A stretch of DNA of 64,000 nucleotides from Campylobacter sp. MIT 97-5078 (GTDB taxonomy: Bacteria > Campylobacterota > Campylobacteria > Campylobacterales > Campylobacteraceae), in assembly GCF_006864455.1 (NCBI RefSeq), contig NZ_QHLK01000006.1, positions 1-64,000 of the forward strand, read 5' to 3'. Both the position numbers and the translations under genes were made by a program. The first letter of the stretch is position 1, and the number at the start of each line of letters is the position of its first letter. Below, one piece after another: positions 37,976 to 47,973 of this stretch. Under the pieces are notes generated by a model. It made no database searches, was not told the origin of the DNA, and was given only the letters and a program-made list of their open reading frames with translations.

Positions 37976-39766
37976 ATGAAAAACATAAGAAATTTTTGCA
38001 TTATCGCTCATATTGATCATGGAAAAAGCACCTTAGCCGATCGCATTATCAGTGAATGTGGGGCTATAACTGATAGGCAAATGTCAGCTCAAGTTATGGA
38101 TACTATGGATATAGAAAAGGAAAGAGGCATTACCATAAAAGCTCAAAGTGTGAGGCTTGAATACGAACTTGAAAATGAAAACTTTGTGCTTAATCTTATA
38201 GATACTCCCGGACATGTGGATTTTTCTTATGAGGTAAGTCGCTCTTTAGCAAGCTGTGAAGGGGCTTTGCTTGTGGTTGATGCAAGTCAAGGCGTTGAAG
38301 CTCAAACCATCGCAAATGTTTATCTAGCCTTAGAAAATAATCTTGAGATCATACCAGTAATCAACAAAATCGATCTGCCTTCAGCTGACATTGATAAAGT
38401 CAAACACGAGATCGAACATATCATCGGCATAAGTTGTGATGAAGCCATTTGCGTGAGTGCAAAAACTGGGCAGGGTATTAAAGAACTCATTGAAGCCATC
38501 ATTAAAAAGATTCCAGCCCCAAAAGATGATGATAATTCACCTTGCAAAGCTTTAATCTATGATAGTTGGTTTGATAATTATCTTGGAGCCTTAGCCTTAG
38601 TGCGTGTGTATGAGGGGCAAATTGCCTTAAATGATGAAGTTTTTATTATGAGCACAGCTAAAAAACACCTTGTGCAAGGGCTTTTATATCCTCACCCCCT
38701 AGCACCTATAAAGACTAAGCAGATAAGTTCAGGTGAGGTTGGCATAGTGGTTTTAGGGCTTAAGACCTTAGGTGATGTGCAAGTTGGCGATACTATAAGC
38801 TTAAGTAAAAACAAGGCAAGCAAGCCAATTGAGGGCTTTGAAAAGGCAAAGGCTTTTGTCTTTGCTGGACTTTATCCTATAGAAACGGATAAATTTGAAG
38901 ATTTAAGAGATGCTTTAGAGAAATTAAAACTTAATGATAGCTCTATTACTTATGAGCCAGAAACTTCTTTGGCTTTGGGCTTTGGTTTTAGGGTGGGCTT
39001 TTTGGGGCTTTTGCATATGGAAGTGATCAAAGAACGTTTAGAAAGAGAGTTTAATCTTGATTTAATCGCTACTGCACCAACCGTAACTTATGAAGTCTAT
39101 CTTACAGATGGCTCTATGATACAAATTCAAAACCCAAGTGAACTGCCTATGGTTAATAAAATCGATTATATCAAAGAGCCTTTTGTGCGTGCAACTATCA
39201 TCACCCCAAGTGAGTTTTTAGGCAATCTTATCACCTTGCTTAATAATAAAAGAGGCACGCAAGTTAAGATGGATTATATCACGCCGGTGCGGGTTTTGCT
39301 TGAGTATGATTTGCCTTTAAATGAGATTGTTATGGATTTTTATGACAAGCTTAAAAGTCTTACAAGGGGCTATGCAAGCTTTGATTATGAGCCTATTGAG
39401 TTTAGGGTAGGGGATTTGGTTAAGCTTGATATTAAGGTTGCTGGGGAAAATGTTGATGCTTTAAGCATTATAGTGCCAAACCAAAAGGCACAAACAAAGG
39501 GCAAAGAGCTTGTAAAAGCCATGAAAGAAATAGTGCCAAGACAGCTTTTTGAAGTAGCCATTCAAGCTAGCATAGGCTCAAAAATCATAGCCAGAGAAAC
39601 TATAAAATCCATGGGTAAAAATGTAACCGCAAAATGCTATGGAGGCGATATTACAAGAAAAAGAAAATTGCTTGAAAAGCAAAAAGAAGGCAAAAAAAGA
39701 ATGAAAGCCATAGGCAAGGTCAATTTACCTCAAGAGGCTTTTTTGAGTGTGCTTAAGATAGATTAG
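37976..39766 (+). CDS. lepA: Elongation factor 4 (LepA)
   Basis: 596 residues, a translational GTPase that back-translocates or remodels stalled ribosomes. G-domain motifs: [12 protein letters not shown] (G1), [17 protein letters not shown] (G3), NKIDLPSAD (G4). The LepA-specific C-terminal domain with [22 protein letters not shown] is complete. The start overlaps no other gene and is divergent from cmeD. The last conserved gene before the 294-base gap at 39767-40060. Confidence 0.96.
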   Translation: MKNIRNFCIIAHIDHGKSTLADRIISECGAITDRQMSAQVMDTMDIEKERGITIKAQSVRLEYELENENFVLNLIDTPGHVDFSYEVSRSLASCEGALLVVDASQGVEAQTIANVYLALENNLEIIPVINKIDLPSADIDKVKHEIEHIIGISCDEAICVSAKTGQGIKELIEAIIKKIPAPKDDDNSPCKALIYDSWFDNYLGALALVRVYEGQIALNDEVFIMSTAKKHLVQGLLYPHPLAPIKTKQISSGEVGIVVLGLKTLGDVQVGDTISLSKNKASKPIEGFEKAKAFVFAGLYPIETDKFEDLRDALEKLKLNDSSITYEPETSLALGFGFRVGFLGLLHMEVIKERLEREFNLDLIATAPTVTYEVYLTDGSMIQIQNPSELPMVNKIDYIKEPFVRATIITPSEFLGNLITLLNNKRGTQVKMDYITPVRVLLEYDLPLNEIVMDFYDKLKSLTRGYASFDYEPIEFRVGDLVKLDIKVAGENVDALSIIVPNQKAQTKGKELVKAMKEIVPRQLFEVAIQASIGSKIIARETIKSMGKNVTAKCYGGDITRKRKLLEKQKEGKKRMKAIGKVNLPQEAFLSVLKID

Positions 39767-39915
39767 GCGTGTGTTTTGTGCTACTTTTATCGCTAGAATA
39801 AATAAGAGGCTAATTTGCAAGTTTTTGTATCATTGTAAGTAAAGTAGTCTAAATTTGATTTATTTTCTTTTAGGTTTCATACTTTTTTAAGTTTATAAAC
39901 ACGAGTGAAGAACAA

Positions 39916-40068
39916 TCATAAAGATGTAAATTTGGGGCAAGGTCTTGAGAAAATTTGCGTTTTAACTTTTTGTATTAAAAAACCATTATTTGTAGCATTG
40001 AGTTCATTAAGGTTTGCACAAGCAACAAAAAAACAAATCAAACAAATTCTTGCTTTTGATTTATACAT
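39916..40068 (-). other. Possible small ORF coupled to nusA (50 aa)
   Basis: In the 294-base space between lepA and nusA, an ATG at 40068 overlaps the nusA stop region and opens a 50-codon frame: MYKSKARICLICFFVACANLNELN, then a Lys/Pro-rich end. The start looks like a signal or lipoprotein-type peptide (FFVACAN). No ribosome-binding site separate from nusA is seen. It may be a degraded secreted-protein start or chance. Nothing else is evident in this gap. Confidence 0.25.
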
Positions 40069-41167
40069 TTTTGAAGAGATTTTCAAGGTTTTTCATTGCC
40101 TCTTCGTTGTTTGTGGTGCTTGCTGTGCCAAGTTCGACAAGCTTGATTTCATAGCCTGTAAGCATAGAAGCAAGGCGTATATTAATGCCACTTTTGCCTA
40201 TGGCTTTGCTTTTTTGTTCGCCATTAAGCGAGACAAGAGCGATTTTAGGATCATCTTCGTTTTTGGGTTCTTCTAAATTTACTGAACTGATGATCGCTGG
40301 AGCTAAGGCACGCATGATAAGTATGGCTACTTCATTGCTGTATTCGATACAATCAATATTTTCATTATGAAGTTCTTTGCTTACTGCATTGATCCTTACG
40401 CCTTTTTGTCCTACGGTTGCACCGATAGCATCGACACTTGCACTCAAGCTTTGCAAGATGATTTTTGCTCTTTCGCCTGGAATTCTCGCACTTGCATACA
40501 CTTTAACCAAACCATCTTTGATCTCTGGCACCTCAGCTTCAAGTAAGGCTTCAAGGAATTTCGGACTTGTTCTTGAAAGCTCGATACGAATTCCATTTTT
40601 ATCCGCAAAAACTCTGCGAATGACTGCTTTAATCACATCGCCGACTTTAAATTTTTCACCCTTTATGCGGTTTTTTCTTGGTAAAAAGGCTCTAAGCTCA
40701 TCGATTTCTATAAAAGTGTTTTCCTCACTATCTACTCGCACTACATTTCCAAATACCATCTGTCCTATCATATTTTGGTATTTTTCATAGATGGTCTCTT
40801 CTAAAAGCTTTTGTATGTGGTATTCTAACTCTTTGTGCAAGATATTAACAGCTGTTCTACCCAAATTTTCTAAAGAGCATTCATAAGTAAGCTCATCGCC
40901 TATTTCGACTTCTGGAGCTTCTTTTTTTGCTTTTGAAATAGAGATAAAATGCTCGTTATCATCTTGCAACCTTTCATCACTATCAGCAACGATGAGAATT
41001 TTTTGATAAAGTTGTAGATTTTTAGGATCGACAAAGAACTCATACTGCTCGCCATAGACTTTTTTTGCGGTGTTGGTTAAAGCTTTGATGACTTTTTCTT
41101 TAACTGCTTCAAGTTTTAAATTTTTTTCATTTGCAATAGATTCTATAATATCACTGATTTTTTCCAT
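40061..41167 (-). CDS. nusA: Transcription termination/antitermination protein NusA
   Basis: 368 residues, close to the C. jejuni length. N-terminal RNA polymerase-binding domain, then S1 domain (GNVVRVDSEENTFIEIDELRAFLP), then KH domains (RIPGERAKIILQS, GATVGQKGVRINAVSKEL, KSKAIGKSGINIRLASMLTGYEI). The C-terminal acidic repeats of E. coli NusA are missing, as in other Campylobacter. GGAG precedes the ATG. It is divergent from the HP0268-like gene. Confidence 0.95.
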   Translation of the reverse strand: MEKISDIIESIANEKNLKLEAVKEKVIKALTNTAKKVYGEQYEFFVDPKNLQLYQKILIVADSDERLQDDNEHFISISKAKKEAPEVEIGDELTYECSLENLGRTAVNILHKELEYHIQKLLEETIYEKYQNMIGQMVFGNVVRVDSEENTFIEIDELRAFLPRKNRIKGEKFKVGDVIKAVIRRVFADKNGIRIELSRTSPKFLEALLEAEVPEIKDGLVKVYASARIPGERAKIILQSLSASVDAIGATVGQKGVRINAVSKELHNENIDCIEYSNEVAILIMRALAPAIISSVNLEEPKNEDDPKIALVSLNGEQKSKAIGKSGINIRLASMLTGYEIKLVELGTASTTNNEEAMKNLENLFKNV

Positions 41168-41305
41168 GTTGTGCTCCTTTATTTTTTTGATGATTTAATT
41201 TTCTGTAGATTTGTAAAGAAAAGCTAGAATAAAATTGTATAAAAATAAGCTTAATTAAAAGTAAAATTTGCTAGAATTACAAATTTAAATTACAAGGAAG
41301 TGAAA

Positions 41306-41548
41306 ATGGATTTAAAATTAGCAAGAGAATTACCTCACGAAAAGCCAAAAACTATAGCTTTGAAAAAGATCGAAGAGACTGTTGATCAAGAAGGGCAGAG
41401 CTTTTTTTATTTTGATAAAGAAAACTCACATAAAGATTTGCTTGCTTTTGTGGCTCATTTTGAAAAAAAAGGTTTAAGCGTATATCATCGAGTGGTGCGT
41501 TATGGGCTTGATGATGAGGATTATATGTATGAGGTGCATATTCTTTGA
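41306..41548 (+). CDS. HP0268-like small nuclease
   Basis: 80 residues. The pattern ([54 protein letters not shown]) matches Helicobacter pylori HP0268 across its full length as I recall it, a small alpha/beta protein reported to nick DNA and cut RNA. AAGGA lies before the ATG; an upstream GTG in frame at 41300 is less likely. The stop overlaps the miaB start, so the two genes are translationally coupled. Confidence 0.8.
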   Translation: MDLKLARELPHEKPKTIALKKIEETVDQEGQSFFYFDKENSHKDLLAFVAHFEKKGLSVYHRVVRYGLDDEDYMYEVHIL

Positions 41549-42846
41549 GTGCGAAGAAGTTATTTATTCAAACCTTAGGCTGTGCGATGAATGTTAGAGA
41601 CAGCGAACATATCATCGCCGAACTCACTCAAAAAGAAGATTATAGCCTAACTGAGGATATTAAAGAAGCTGATCTTATACTTATCAATACTTGTTCAGTG
41701 CGTGAAAAGCCGGTGCATAAGCTCTTTAGTGAAGTAGGCGGCTTTGAAAAGGTAAAGAAAAAAGGTGCAAAGATAGGCGTTTGTGGTTGCACGGCTTCTC
41801 ATTTAGGTGGTGAGATTTTTAAACGTGCACCTTATGTGGATTTTGTCTTAGGAGCAAGAAATATTTCTAAGATTACCCAAGCTATAAAAACCCCTAAATT
41901 TCTAGGCACGGATATAAACTTTGATGAGAGCGAATTTGCTTTTGCAGACTTTCGAAATAGTCTTTATAAAAGTTTTATCAATATCAGCATAGGTTGTGAT
42001 AAGCACTGCACTTACTGTATAGTACCACATACTAGAGGTGATGAGGTGTCTATCCCTTTTTCAATCATTTTTAAAGAGGCTCAAAAGGCTGTTGAAAGGG
42101 GAGCAAAAGAGATTTTCTTACTTGGACAAAATGTCAATAATTACGGCAAACGTTTTTCAAATACCCATGAAAAAATGGATTTTCCTGATTTGCTTGAACG
42201 TTTAAGTGAGATTGAAAATTTAGAGCGAATCCGCTTTACTAGCCCTCATCCTTTGCATATGGACGATAAATTTTTAAAGGTGTTTGCAAACAATGAAAAA
42301 GTATGCAAAGCCATGCATATGCCTTTACAAAGCGGTTCGAGTGAAATTTTAAAGGCGATGAAGCGAGGTTATACTAAAGAATGGTATTTAAACAGAGCCT
42401 TTAAGTTAAGAGAGCTTTGCCCTACAGCAAGCATTTCAACTGATATTATCGTGGCATTTCCCGGAGAAAGTGAAAAAGATTTTGAAGAAACTATGCAAGT
42501 GATCGAAAAAATACGTTTTGAGCAAATCTTTTCTTTTAAGTATTCAAAACGTCCTTTAACCCCAGCTGCAAATATGCCTCAACAAGTTGATGAAGCCACA
42601 GCTTCAAGACGTTTAACTCAGTTGCAAACTAGACATAATGAAATTTTAGATGAGATTGTAGCCAAACATAATGGAGCTGAATTTGATGTGCTTTTTGAAG
42701 AACTTCGTGCAAATTCAGCCGTAGCTGGGCGAACAAATAATAATTTCTTAGTGCAAATTCAAGGAAGTGAAGAGCTTTTAGGGCAGATAAAACGTGTGAA
42801 GATCACGAATGCAAAGCGTATGGTGCTGTATGGGGAAGCGGTTTAA
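41545..42846 (+). CDS. miaB: tRNA-2-methylthio-N6-isopentenyladenosine(37) synthase
   Basis: 433 residues. MiaB is the radical-SAM methylthiotransferase that acts on A37 of tRNAs reading UNN codons. The N-terminal UPF0004 domain has three cluster cysteines ([25 protein letters not shown]); the radical SAM CxxxCxxC is [15 protein letters not shown]; a TRAM domain ends the protein. The start is TTG, overlapping the preceding TGA (TTGA); the encoded N-terminus [15 protein letters not shown] equals the family start, so the TTG is credible. Confidence 0.95.
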   Translation: MSAKKLFIQTLGCAMNVRDSEHIIAELTQKEDYSLTEDIKEADLILINTCSVREKPVHKLFSEVGGFEKVKKKGAKIGVCGCTASHLGGEIFKRAPYVDFVLGARNISKITQAIKTPKFLGTDINFDESEFAFADFRNSLYKSFINISIGCDKHCTYCIVPHTRGDEVSIPFSIIFKEAQKAVERGAKEIFLLGQNVNNYGKRFSNTHEKMDFPDLLERLSEIENLERIRFTSPHPLHMDDKFLKVFANNEKVCKAMHMPLQSGSSEILKAMKRGYTKEWYLNRAFKLRELCPTASISTDIIVAFPGESEKDFEETMQVIEKIRFEQIFSFKYSKRPLTPAANMPQQVDEATASRRLTQLQTRHNEILDEIVAKHNGAEFDVLFEELRANSAVAGRTNNNFLVQIQGSEELLGQIKRVKITNAKRMVLYGEAV

Positions 42847-43453
42847 AACAGCTTTTTTGGCAAGAATGCTTTTTTACTTGCAATGGCTTTTATTTTTTAC
42901 TTGCAAAAAAAGCTATATAGGACAAAGGCTTGAACATAAACCTTTTGTGATCTTATTTTGGCATGGACGTTTGGCGTTAATGCCCTTTGCGTTTAGGCAT
43001 TTTGAGCATAAACAAAAAAAGGCTTTTGTCGTGATTTCTCAGCATAAAGACGGCGAGCTTATCGCTCAAAATATAGAGCTTTTTGGTATCAATACCATTC
43101 GTGGAAGCTCTTCAAAAGGTGGTGTAAATGTCCTTAGAAAAGCTTTTAAAGTTTTAGAGCAAAAAGACGATGTAGTGATTACGCCTGATGGACCAAGGGG
43201 TCCTTTTAGGAGTATTTCTGATGGCTCTGTTTTAATCGCTCAAAAAAAAAATCTTCCCATAGTGCTTTTAAACTATGAGGCAAGTAGGTATTGGGAATTT
43301 AAGAGCTGGGATAAGATGATTTTACCTAAGCCTTTTTCAAGGATTAGATACAGAATTTCTGATCCTATCGATATAAAAAATTTAGAATTAAGCGAAGCGA
43401 AGCAAATAATAAGCGAAAAATTTGCTATCATTACAAAAGAAGATAGTTTTTAA
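42830..43453 (+). CDS. DUF374/LPLAT-family acyltransferase-like membrane protein
   Basis: About 207 residues. Features of the DUF374 group of lysophospholipid-acyltransferase-like proteins are [11 protein letters not shown] (the H-containing motif), [22 protein letters not shown] and [10 protein letters not shown]. Such proteins are thought to transfer an acyl chain or Kdo-linked group in envelope lipid synthesis; the substrate is unknown. The start at 42830 overlaps miaB by 17 bases in another frame; C. jejuni has the same neighbour order. Confidence 0.8.
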   Translation: MGKRFKTAFLARMLFYLQWLLFFTCKKSYIGQRLEHKPFVILFWHGRLALMPFAFRHFEHKQKKAFVVISQHKDGELIAQNIELFGINTIRGSSSKGGVNVLRKAFKVLEQKDDVVITPDGPRGPFRSISDGSVLIAQKKNLPIVLLNYEASRYWEFKSWDKMILPKPFSRIRYRISDPIDIKNLELSEAKQIISEKFAIITKEDSF

Positions 43454-43465
43454 AGGATAAGAAAA

Positions 43466-44401
43466 ATGTTTTTTTCGCTCAGGCGTTATATGTTGCAGTT
43501 GATTGTTTGTGTGGTTTTTGAAAGCAAAACACATATCATTCGTGCCCATAGCATTAAAAACAAAAAGATCATCAATACTTATGAGAAGCAGTTTGAGGAC
43601 AAGGAAAAACTTTTTGATTATCTTAAAAATCTTGTTAAAGAATACCAACTTCATTACATAGCAGTATTTTTCAACGCACCTACTCAAGGTTTAATCCCGA
43701 CAAACGATACTAAAGAATTTGCTCGTTTTGGTGTCAATGCAGAAAATATTTCTTGCTTAAGTCTGGCAAATGCTCAAATTTATACTTCTTTAGCAAATAT
43801 TAAAGAATGCAAAGAGAGTTTTAAGGATTATGGTGGGCTTGATTTTATCTTTTCGCCTTTGAGTTTATTATATTATTGTATCAAACAGCAAGCTCCTAGA
43901 AAAGGCATCGTGCTTTATGCGTATAGGCAAACTGAAAGCGTGGCTATGATGGTGTGTAAAGAAAAAGAAATTTTATTTGGAAGTTTTTTTGACATTAATT
44001 TTCAAGATGATGCTACCACTCTTTCTTCACAAGAAAAAAGCGAAGAAAATAATCCCGAAGAAGATATAGATATAGAAAATTATGATTTTGGAAATTTGGA
44101 TAATTTGCTTGATGAGAAGCTTGATGATTTAAAATACTCTGCCATTACAAAAGAGGATTTAAGTCATTTTTCAAGCGATATGAATATGTATTCATATATC
44201 TTTTCAAGCATACAAGAATTCTATAATAATCCACTCTATAAAGGCAATTTTATCGATGAATTTGTGATTTTTGATAATGAAAATATTTCAGCAGTAGTGC
44301 TTGATTACATAGAAGGTGAAATTTTTATCAGACCACAAGTTATACAAATTGATACGCTTGATCTTATGCACAAGCTTGCTTGCAAGGAGTTAAAAATATG
44401 A
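43466..44401 (+). CDS. PilM-like protein (FcpM-type candidate)
   Basis: 311 residues. I see no membrane segment beyond a short hydrophobic start (LQLIVCVVFESKTHIIRAHSI), which reads like the first strand of an actin-like PilM fold. An acidic insert (EKSEENNPEEDIDIENYDF) lies mid-protein. By itself it is hard to recognise. The assignment leans on the two following genes, which have clear PilN/PilO architecture, and on my recollection that the equivalent C. jejuni trio has been reported as PilMNO-like parts of the flagellar motor (FcpMNO). AAGGA precedes the ATG. Confidence 0.55.
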   Translation: MFFSLRRYMLQLIVCVVFESKTHIIRAHSIKNKKIINTYEKQFEDKEKLFDYLKNLVKEYQLHYIAVFFNAPTQGLIPTNDTKEFARFGVNAENISCLSLANAQIYTSLANIKECKESFKDYGGLDFIFSPLSLLYYCIKQQAPRKGIVLYAYRQTESVAMMVCKEKEILFGSFFDINFQDDATTLSSQEKSEENNPEEDIDIENYDFGNLDNLLDEKLDDLKYSAITKEDLSHFSSDMNMYSYIFSSIQEFYNNPLYKGNFIDEFVIFDNENISAVVLDYIEGEIFIRPQVIQIDTLDLMHKLACKELKI

Positions 44402-44958
44402 CTTATAGTTTCATCAAGCCGAAGATAAAGCCTGTTTTTAGTCTATTTGCAAAGATTTGGATCACTTTTTTTGTGTTCAGCGTAGCTATCATTCTTGCTG
44501 TATATTTTTTCATCGTTGCAAGATTTTTACTTTTAAGCTCAGAGCTTGAAAGTAAAAGGCAAGAAGCGGTGTCTTTACAAGAAAAAACAACCCAAAATAA
44601 TGCTTTATTTGAATTACTCACCCAAAGAAAAGAGCTTGCCTTGCAAATCGTTGCTTCAAGCAATAGCGATGAAAGCATTTCACAAGATGGTAGCAACATA
44701 AAGATCAAAAAAGTCATTCATAATCTTTTTGATTTTGTGCTTAAATCAGGAGGAATTCGCCTTGAAAGTATGCAATTAAATAAAAACACACTTGAACTAA
44801 GAGGCGTTACGCCGACGAAAGAAATGTTTTCTTTGCTTGTGCAAACGCCACTAAAAAGTATTTTTGATGAGAGTAAGACAAGTTTTTATCCGCTTAATAC
44901 CGGTTGGTTTAAATTTGTAAGCACAAATAAAAGCTTAAATTATGGGAGCATGCAATGA
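44398..44958 (+). CDS. PilN-like bitopic membrane protein (FcpN-type candidate)
   Basis: 186 residues: a short cytoplasmic start (TYSFIKPKIKP), one membrane segment (IWITFFVFSVAIILAVYFFI), a coiled coil (ELESKRQEAVSLQEKT), then a small periplasmic alpha/beta domain ending near NTGWFKFV. This is the layout of PilN. The start at 44398 has an AAGGAG site and overlaps the preceding stop (ATGA); an 18-base longer frame has no such site. The next gene starts inside its stop. Confidence 0.6.
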   Translation: MTYSFIKPKIKPVFSLFAKIWITFFVFSVAIILAVYFFIVARFLLLSSELESKRQEAVSLQEKTTQNNALFELLTQRKELALQIVASSNSDESISQDGSNIKIKKVIHNLFDFVLKSGGIRLESMQLNKNTLELRGVTPTKEMFSLLVQTPLKSIFDESKTSFYPLNTGWFKFVSTNKSLNYGSMQ

Positions 44959-45491
44959 AAAATGATAAAAGTCTTGAAGAAATCAATCTTGTTAAGCTTG
45001 TTATTTATGCTATGATTTTTGTGCTTATTTGTGGTTTGCTTGTTTTGATTTTGGTTTTGCCTATGGTGAAAAATTATAAAAATGTAAGCTTGAGATTATA
45101 CTCACAAAACTCTGTTAATGCTCATCTTAACGATAAATTTCAAGTTAGTGAAAGCAGACTTAATGCCTTACGAAACGAAAATGAGAAAATTTTTGCTCAA
45201 TTTGATTCAAGTTTTGATGAAGAAGATTTTATACAATTTTTAAATACCTATTTTACAAATGTAAAACTTAAAAAGCTTGAAGATGCAAATACAAATCAAT
45301 ACTTATTTGCCGAGTTTAACATAAGTGCTACGCTTAAAAGTATGGCTGAGTTTTATGAATTTGTTGATGCTTTAAATGGGTATAAAAATATCATCAAGCT
45401 TGAAACACCTGTTGATTTCAAGGCACAAGGTGATATTGTAGATATCAGCTTTATCACTCAAATTTACACTTCAGCTTCTACTCAAAAATGA
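44955..45491 (+). CDS. PilO-like bitopic membrane protein (FcpO-type candidate)
   Basis: 178 residues: cytoplasmic start, one membrane segment (VIYAMIFVLICGLLVLILVLPMV), a coiled coil and a ferredoxin-like periplasmic domain (DEEDFIQFLNTYFTNVKLKKLE, FNISATLKSMAEFYEFVDALNGY). The last pattern, with STL/SAT-type strands and xxMAEFYEFVDAL helix, is typical of PilO/GspM-like domains. The start overlaps the PilN-like stop, so the trio is a coupled operon. It overlaps the convergent lipoprotein gene by 14 bases. Confidence 0.62.
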   Translation: MKNDKSLEEINLVKLVIYAMIFVLICGLLVLILVLPMVKNYKNVSLRLYSQNSVNAHLNDKFQVSESRLNALRNENEKIFAQFDSSFDEEDFIQFLNTYFTNVKLKKLEDANTNQYLFAEFNISATLKSMAEFYEFVDALNGYKNIIKLETPVDFKAQGDIVDISFITQIYTSASTQK

Positions 45492-46212
45492 TAATGCCTT
45501 CTTGAGTTTGCATTCTTATTGCTTCAGCTTGTGAATCTTTAGCTTTAATATTTTCATTAAGAGAGTTTAACGCTTCATAATAAAAGGTTCGAAGCACCTC
45601 ATCAATATCAAACACAGCTTCTTTTAAATTTGCATTTACTTGTGTTGGGATACTGCTTATACTCTCTTTAAAGGTGCTTATACCCTCATCGCTTTTGATG
45701 GGGTAGTTTATGGCGATTGGTTCAAGTTTTGTTTTTACACCTGCTTGTGTTTGTATCTTGTTTTCATCATTGGCTCTGTTAAAAGATGCTTGGAATTCAA
45801 GTTCTAGGCTTAAATTTGAACTCACTTGCTTTCCTTTTAAGAAATCCGTTTTTTCTCGATCAAATTCTTCTTTGATAAGAACAATAATGTTTTCTTTTAA
45901 CTTATATTGCTTCGTTTTGCTAAGATCATATCCCTTTGCAAGGAGGAGTTTCACGCTTGCTTCTTCTAACTTTTGTGCTAAAAGCTTTAATTCCTTATCA
46001 AGTCTTATTTTAAGGATAGAGCCTTCAAAATAGCTTGAATACTCATTTTTTGTTTGCATTTGAAGCAAATTATAATTGTATGCTGCTTGATCTATGCTAT
46101 ATGATTTTTCTTTAAATTCGGCTTGAAAACTCGGCAAAGGCATGGTAAGAATTGAATTTTTTGCACAAGCTGAAAACAAAACTATAGATAAAATAAGAGC
46201 AATTTTTTTCAT
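45478..46212 (-). CDS. Lipoprotein, possibly HpaA-like
   Basis: 244 residues. The signal peptide ends in a lipobox (SIVLFSACAKN), so Cys16 would be lipidated. The rest is mostly helical and charged, with a stretch (YSSYFEGSILKIRLDKELKLLAQKLEEASVKLLLAKGYDL) that is faintly like H. pylori HpaA. The HpaA link is weak. It is convergent with the PilO-like gene (overlap 14 bases) and lies 99 bases from the lgt start, which encodes the enzyme that would lipidate it. Confidence 0.7.
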   Translation of the reverse strand: MKKIALILSIVLFSACAKNSILTMPLPSFQAEFKEKSYSIDQAAYNYNLLQMQTKNEYSSYFEGSILKIRLDKELKLLAQKLEEASVKLLLAKGYDLSKTKQYKLKENIIVLIKEEFDREKTDFLKGKQVSSNLSLELEFQASFNRANDENKIQTQAGVKTKLEPIAINYPIKSDEGISTFKESISSIPTQVNANLKEAVFDIDEVLRTFYYEALNSLNENIKAKDSQAEAIRMQTQEGIIIFE

Positions 46213-46311
46213 TTTTTTCTCGCTTTAAGAAATTTAAAAAGATATTATAGCAAGATTAAGTCTAATTTGCTATATTTTTATTTTCTAAATTGAAAAGCAA
46301 AAGGACAAAGA

Positions 46312-47157
46312 GTGCAATTTTGGCAAGATATTTATTCTCATTTTGATGTTATAGCGTTTGAGTTCTTTGGATTTAAAGTGTATTGGTATAGCTTGTGTTA
46401 CATTTTTGCACTTTTGTTTGCTCTTGTCTTGGCAAAACATTATGTAAAAAAAGATAAAATTCCTATCAGTGATAAACTCCTTGATAGCTATTTTGTATGG
46501 GTAGAACTTGGCGTCATTTTGGGTGCTAGATTTGGATATATTCTCATTTATGATGATTATACCTTGTTTTATCTTACTCACCCTTGGCAGATTTTTAATC
46601 CTTTTGATCAAAATGGCGAATTTGTAGGAATTCGCGGTATGAGCTTTCATGGGGCTGTTTTAGGAGCGTTTATTGCGACTTTGCTATTTTGTCGTCGTTT
46701 TAAAAAAATGTATTTTTCAAATTTGTTTAAATACCTTGATCTTGTTGCTCTAAGCGTGCCTTTAGCTTATACTTTTGGTAGGATTGGAAATTTTTTAAAT
46801 CAAGAATTATTTGGGCGAGTAACTGATGTGCCTTGGGGTATTTATGTAAATGGTGTTTTACGCCATCCTAGCCAGCTTTACGAAGCATTTTTAGAAGGTT
46901 TTGTTATCTTTTTACTCATTCACTTTTTACGCACAAAGCAGAAATTTCAAGGTGAGTTGATTTTAATTTATGCGATGAGCTATTCCTTTATGCGTTTTGT
47001 GTGTGAATTCTTTAGAGAGCCTGATTCAAATTTGGGTTTTATAGTGCTTGATTTGAGTATGGGACAGCTTTTAAGTCTTGTGATGTTTGGTGTTACTTTT
47101 TTAATATATATTTATTTTAGATTTAATAAAAATTATTCTTTAAGCTCTTTTAAATAA
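46312..47157 (+). CDS. lgt: Phosphatidylglycerol--prolipoprotein diacylglyceryl transferase
   Basis: 281 residues with about seven membrane segments. Lgt adds diacylglycerol to the lipobox cysteine of prolipoproteins at the inner membrane. The signature [14 protein letters not shown] is present, with [12 protein letters not shown] (the conserved H-G) and [13 protein letters not shown]. The start is GTG after AAAGGA and matches the family N-terminus ([15 protein letters not shown]). Followed after 54 bases by frdC, as in C. jejuni. Confidence 0.94.
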   Translation: MQFWQDIYSHFDVIAFEFFGFKVYWYSLCYIFALLFALVLAKHYVKKDKIPISDKLLDSYFVWVELGVILGARFGYILIYDDYTLFYLTHPWQIFNPFDQNGEFVGIRGMSFHGAVLGAFIATLLFCRRFKKMYFSNLFKYLDLVALSVPLAYTFGRIGNFLNQELFGRVTDVPWGIYVNGVLRHPSQLYEAFLEGFVIFLLIHFLRTKQKFQGELILIYAMSYSFMRFVCEFFREPDSNLGFIVLDLSMGQLLSLVMFGVTFLIYIYFRFNKNYSLSSFK

Positions 47158-47211
47158 ATTCGTAAATATAATACAAAATGATAATGCGAATTTACAAAAG
47201 AAGGAGTAAAA

Positions 47212-47961
47212 ATGCAAAAAATCATTGAAGGCTACTTAGGAAAAAGTGCTGAAAGCAAAAAAAGTAAAGTGCCTGCTAAGCTCGATTTTATCCAAAGTGC
47301 TTCTGGGCTTTTTTTAGGGCTATTTATGTGGGGGCATATGTTTTTCGTTTCTAGTATTCTTATTAGTAGCGATTTTATGTATAAAATCTCCAAAATGTTT
47401 GAGGGCGATTTTATCTTTGGCACACCGCAACCTTGGGTAGTATCCTGTATCGTGTTTGTGGTGTTTGTGGTGTTTGTGGTGCATGCTGGGCTTGCTATGC
47501 GTAAATTTCCTATTAATTTTAGACAATGGCAACTTTTACGCACACATGTAAAAGTGATTAAACACGGCGACACTGATTTATGGTTTATCCAAGCTATCAC
47601 TGGTTTTATCATGTTTTTCTTTGCTTCTCTTCATCTAGGGCTTATGTTTTTTCAAGCTCACACTATCGATCCTTATGGTAGTGGAGATAGAATGCTTCAA
47701 ATGTGGCCTTTTTATCTTATCTTGCTTTTTGCTGTTGAGCTTCATGGTGGTATAGGACTTTACAGGCTTTGCGTAAAATGGGGTTGGTTTGAAGGTAAAG
47801 ACGCTAAAGCAAGTCGTAAAACACTTAAAAAACTTAAATGGCTTATCAGTGTATTTTTTATCGCTCTAGGACTTTTAACTATGGCAGCTTATGTAAAAGT
47901 TGGCTTAAGTGGTGACCATAAAGTAGGCGATCGTTATGTGCCTACATATATGCAAAGATAA
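47212..47961 (+). CDS. frdC: Fumarate reductase cytochrome b subunit
   Basis: 249 residues with five membrane segments: the di-heme cytochrome b of the Wolinella/Campylobacter-type menaquinol:fumarate reductase. Heme-ligand histidines are in MWGHMFF, VHAGLAM, THVKVIKH and ELHGGIGLYR. An AAGGAG site precedes the ATG. Residues about 82-92 include VFVVFVVFVV, encoded by a 9-base triplicated repeat. First gene of frdCAB. Confidence 0.95.
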   Translation: MQKIIEGYLGKSAESKKSKVPAKLDFIQSASGLFLGLFMWGHMFFVSSILISSDFMYKISKMFEGDFIFGTPQPWVVSCIVFVVFVVFVVHAGLAMRKFPINFRQWQLLRTHVKVIKHGDTDLWFIQAITGFIMFFFASLHLGLMFFQAHTIDPYGSGDRMLQMWPFYLILLFAVELHGGIGLYRLCVKWGWFEGKDAKASRKTLKKLKWLISVFFIALGLLTMAAYVKVGLSGDHKVGDRYVPTYMQR

Positions 47962-47973
47962 GGAGTAAAGAAG

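Noticed and set aside
39905-40276. 123-codon plus-strand frame at the nusA end
   Set aside because: Most of it is antisense to nusA and it reads as Cys/Phe-rich nonsense; no start signal.
42809-42829. Longer start of the DUF374 gene
   Set aside because: It extends further into miaB without a ribosome-binding site; the ATG at 42830 fits the family start better.
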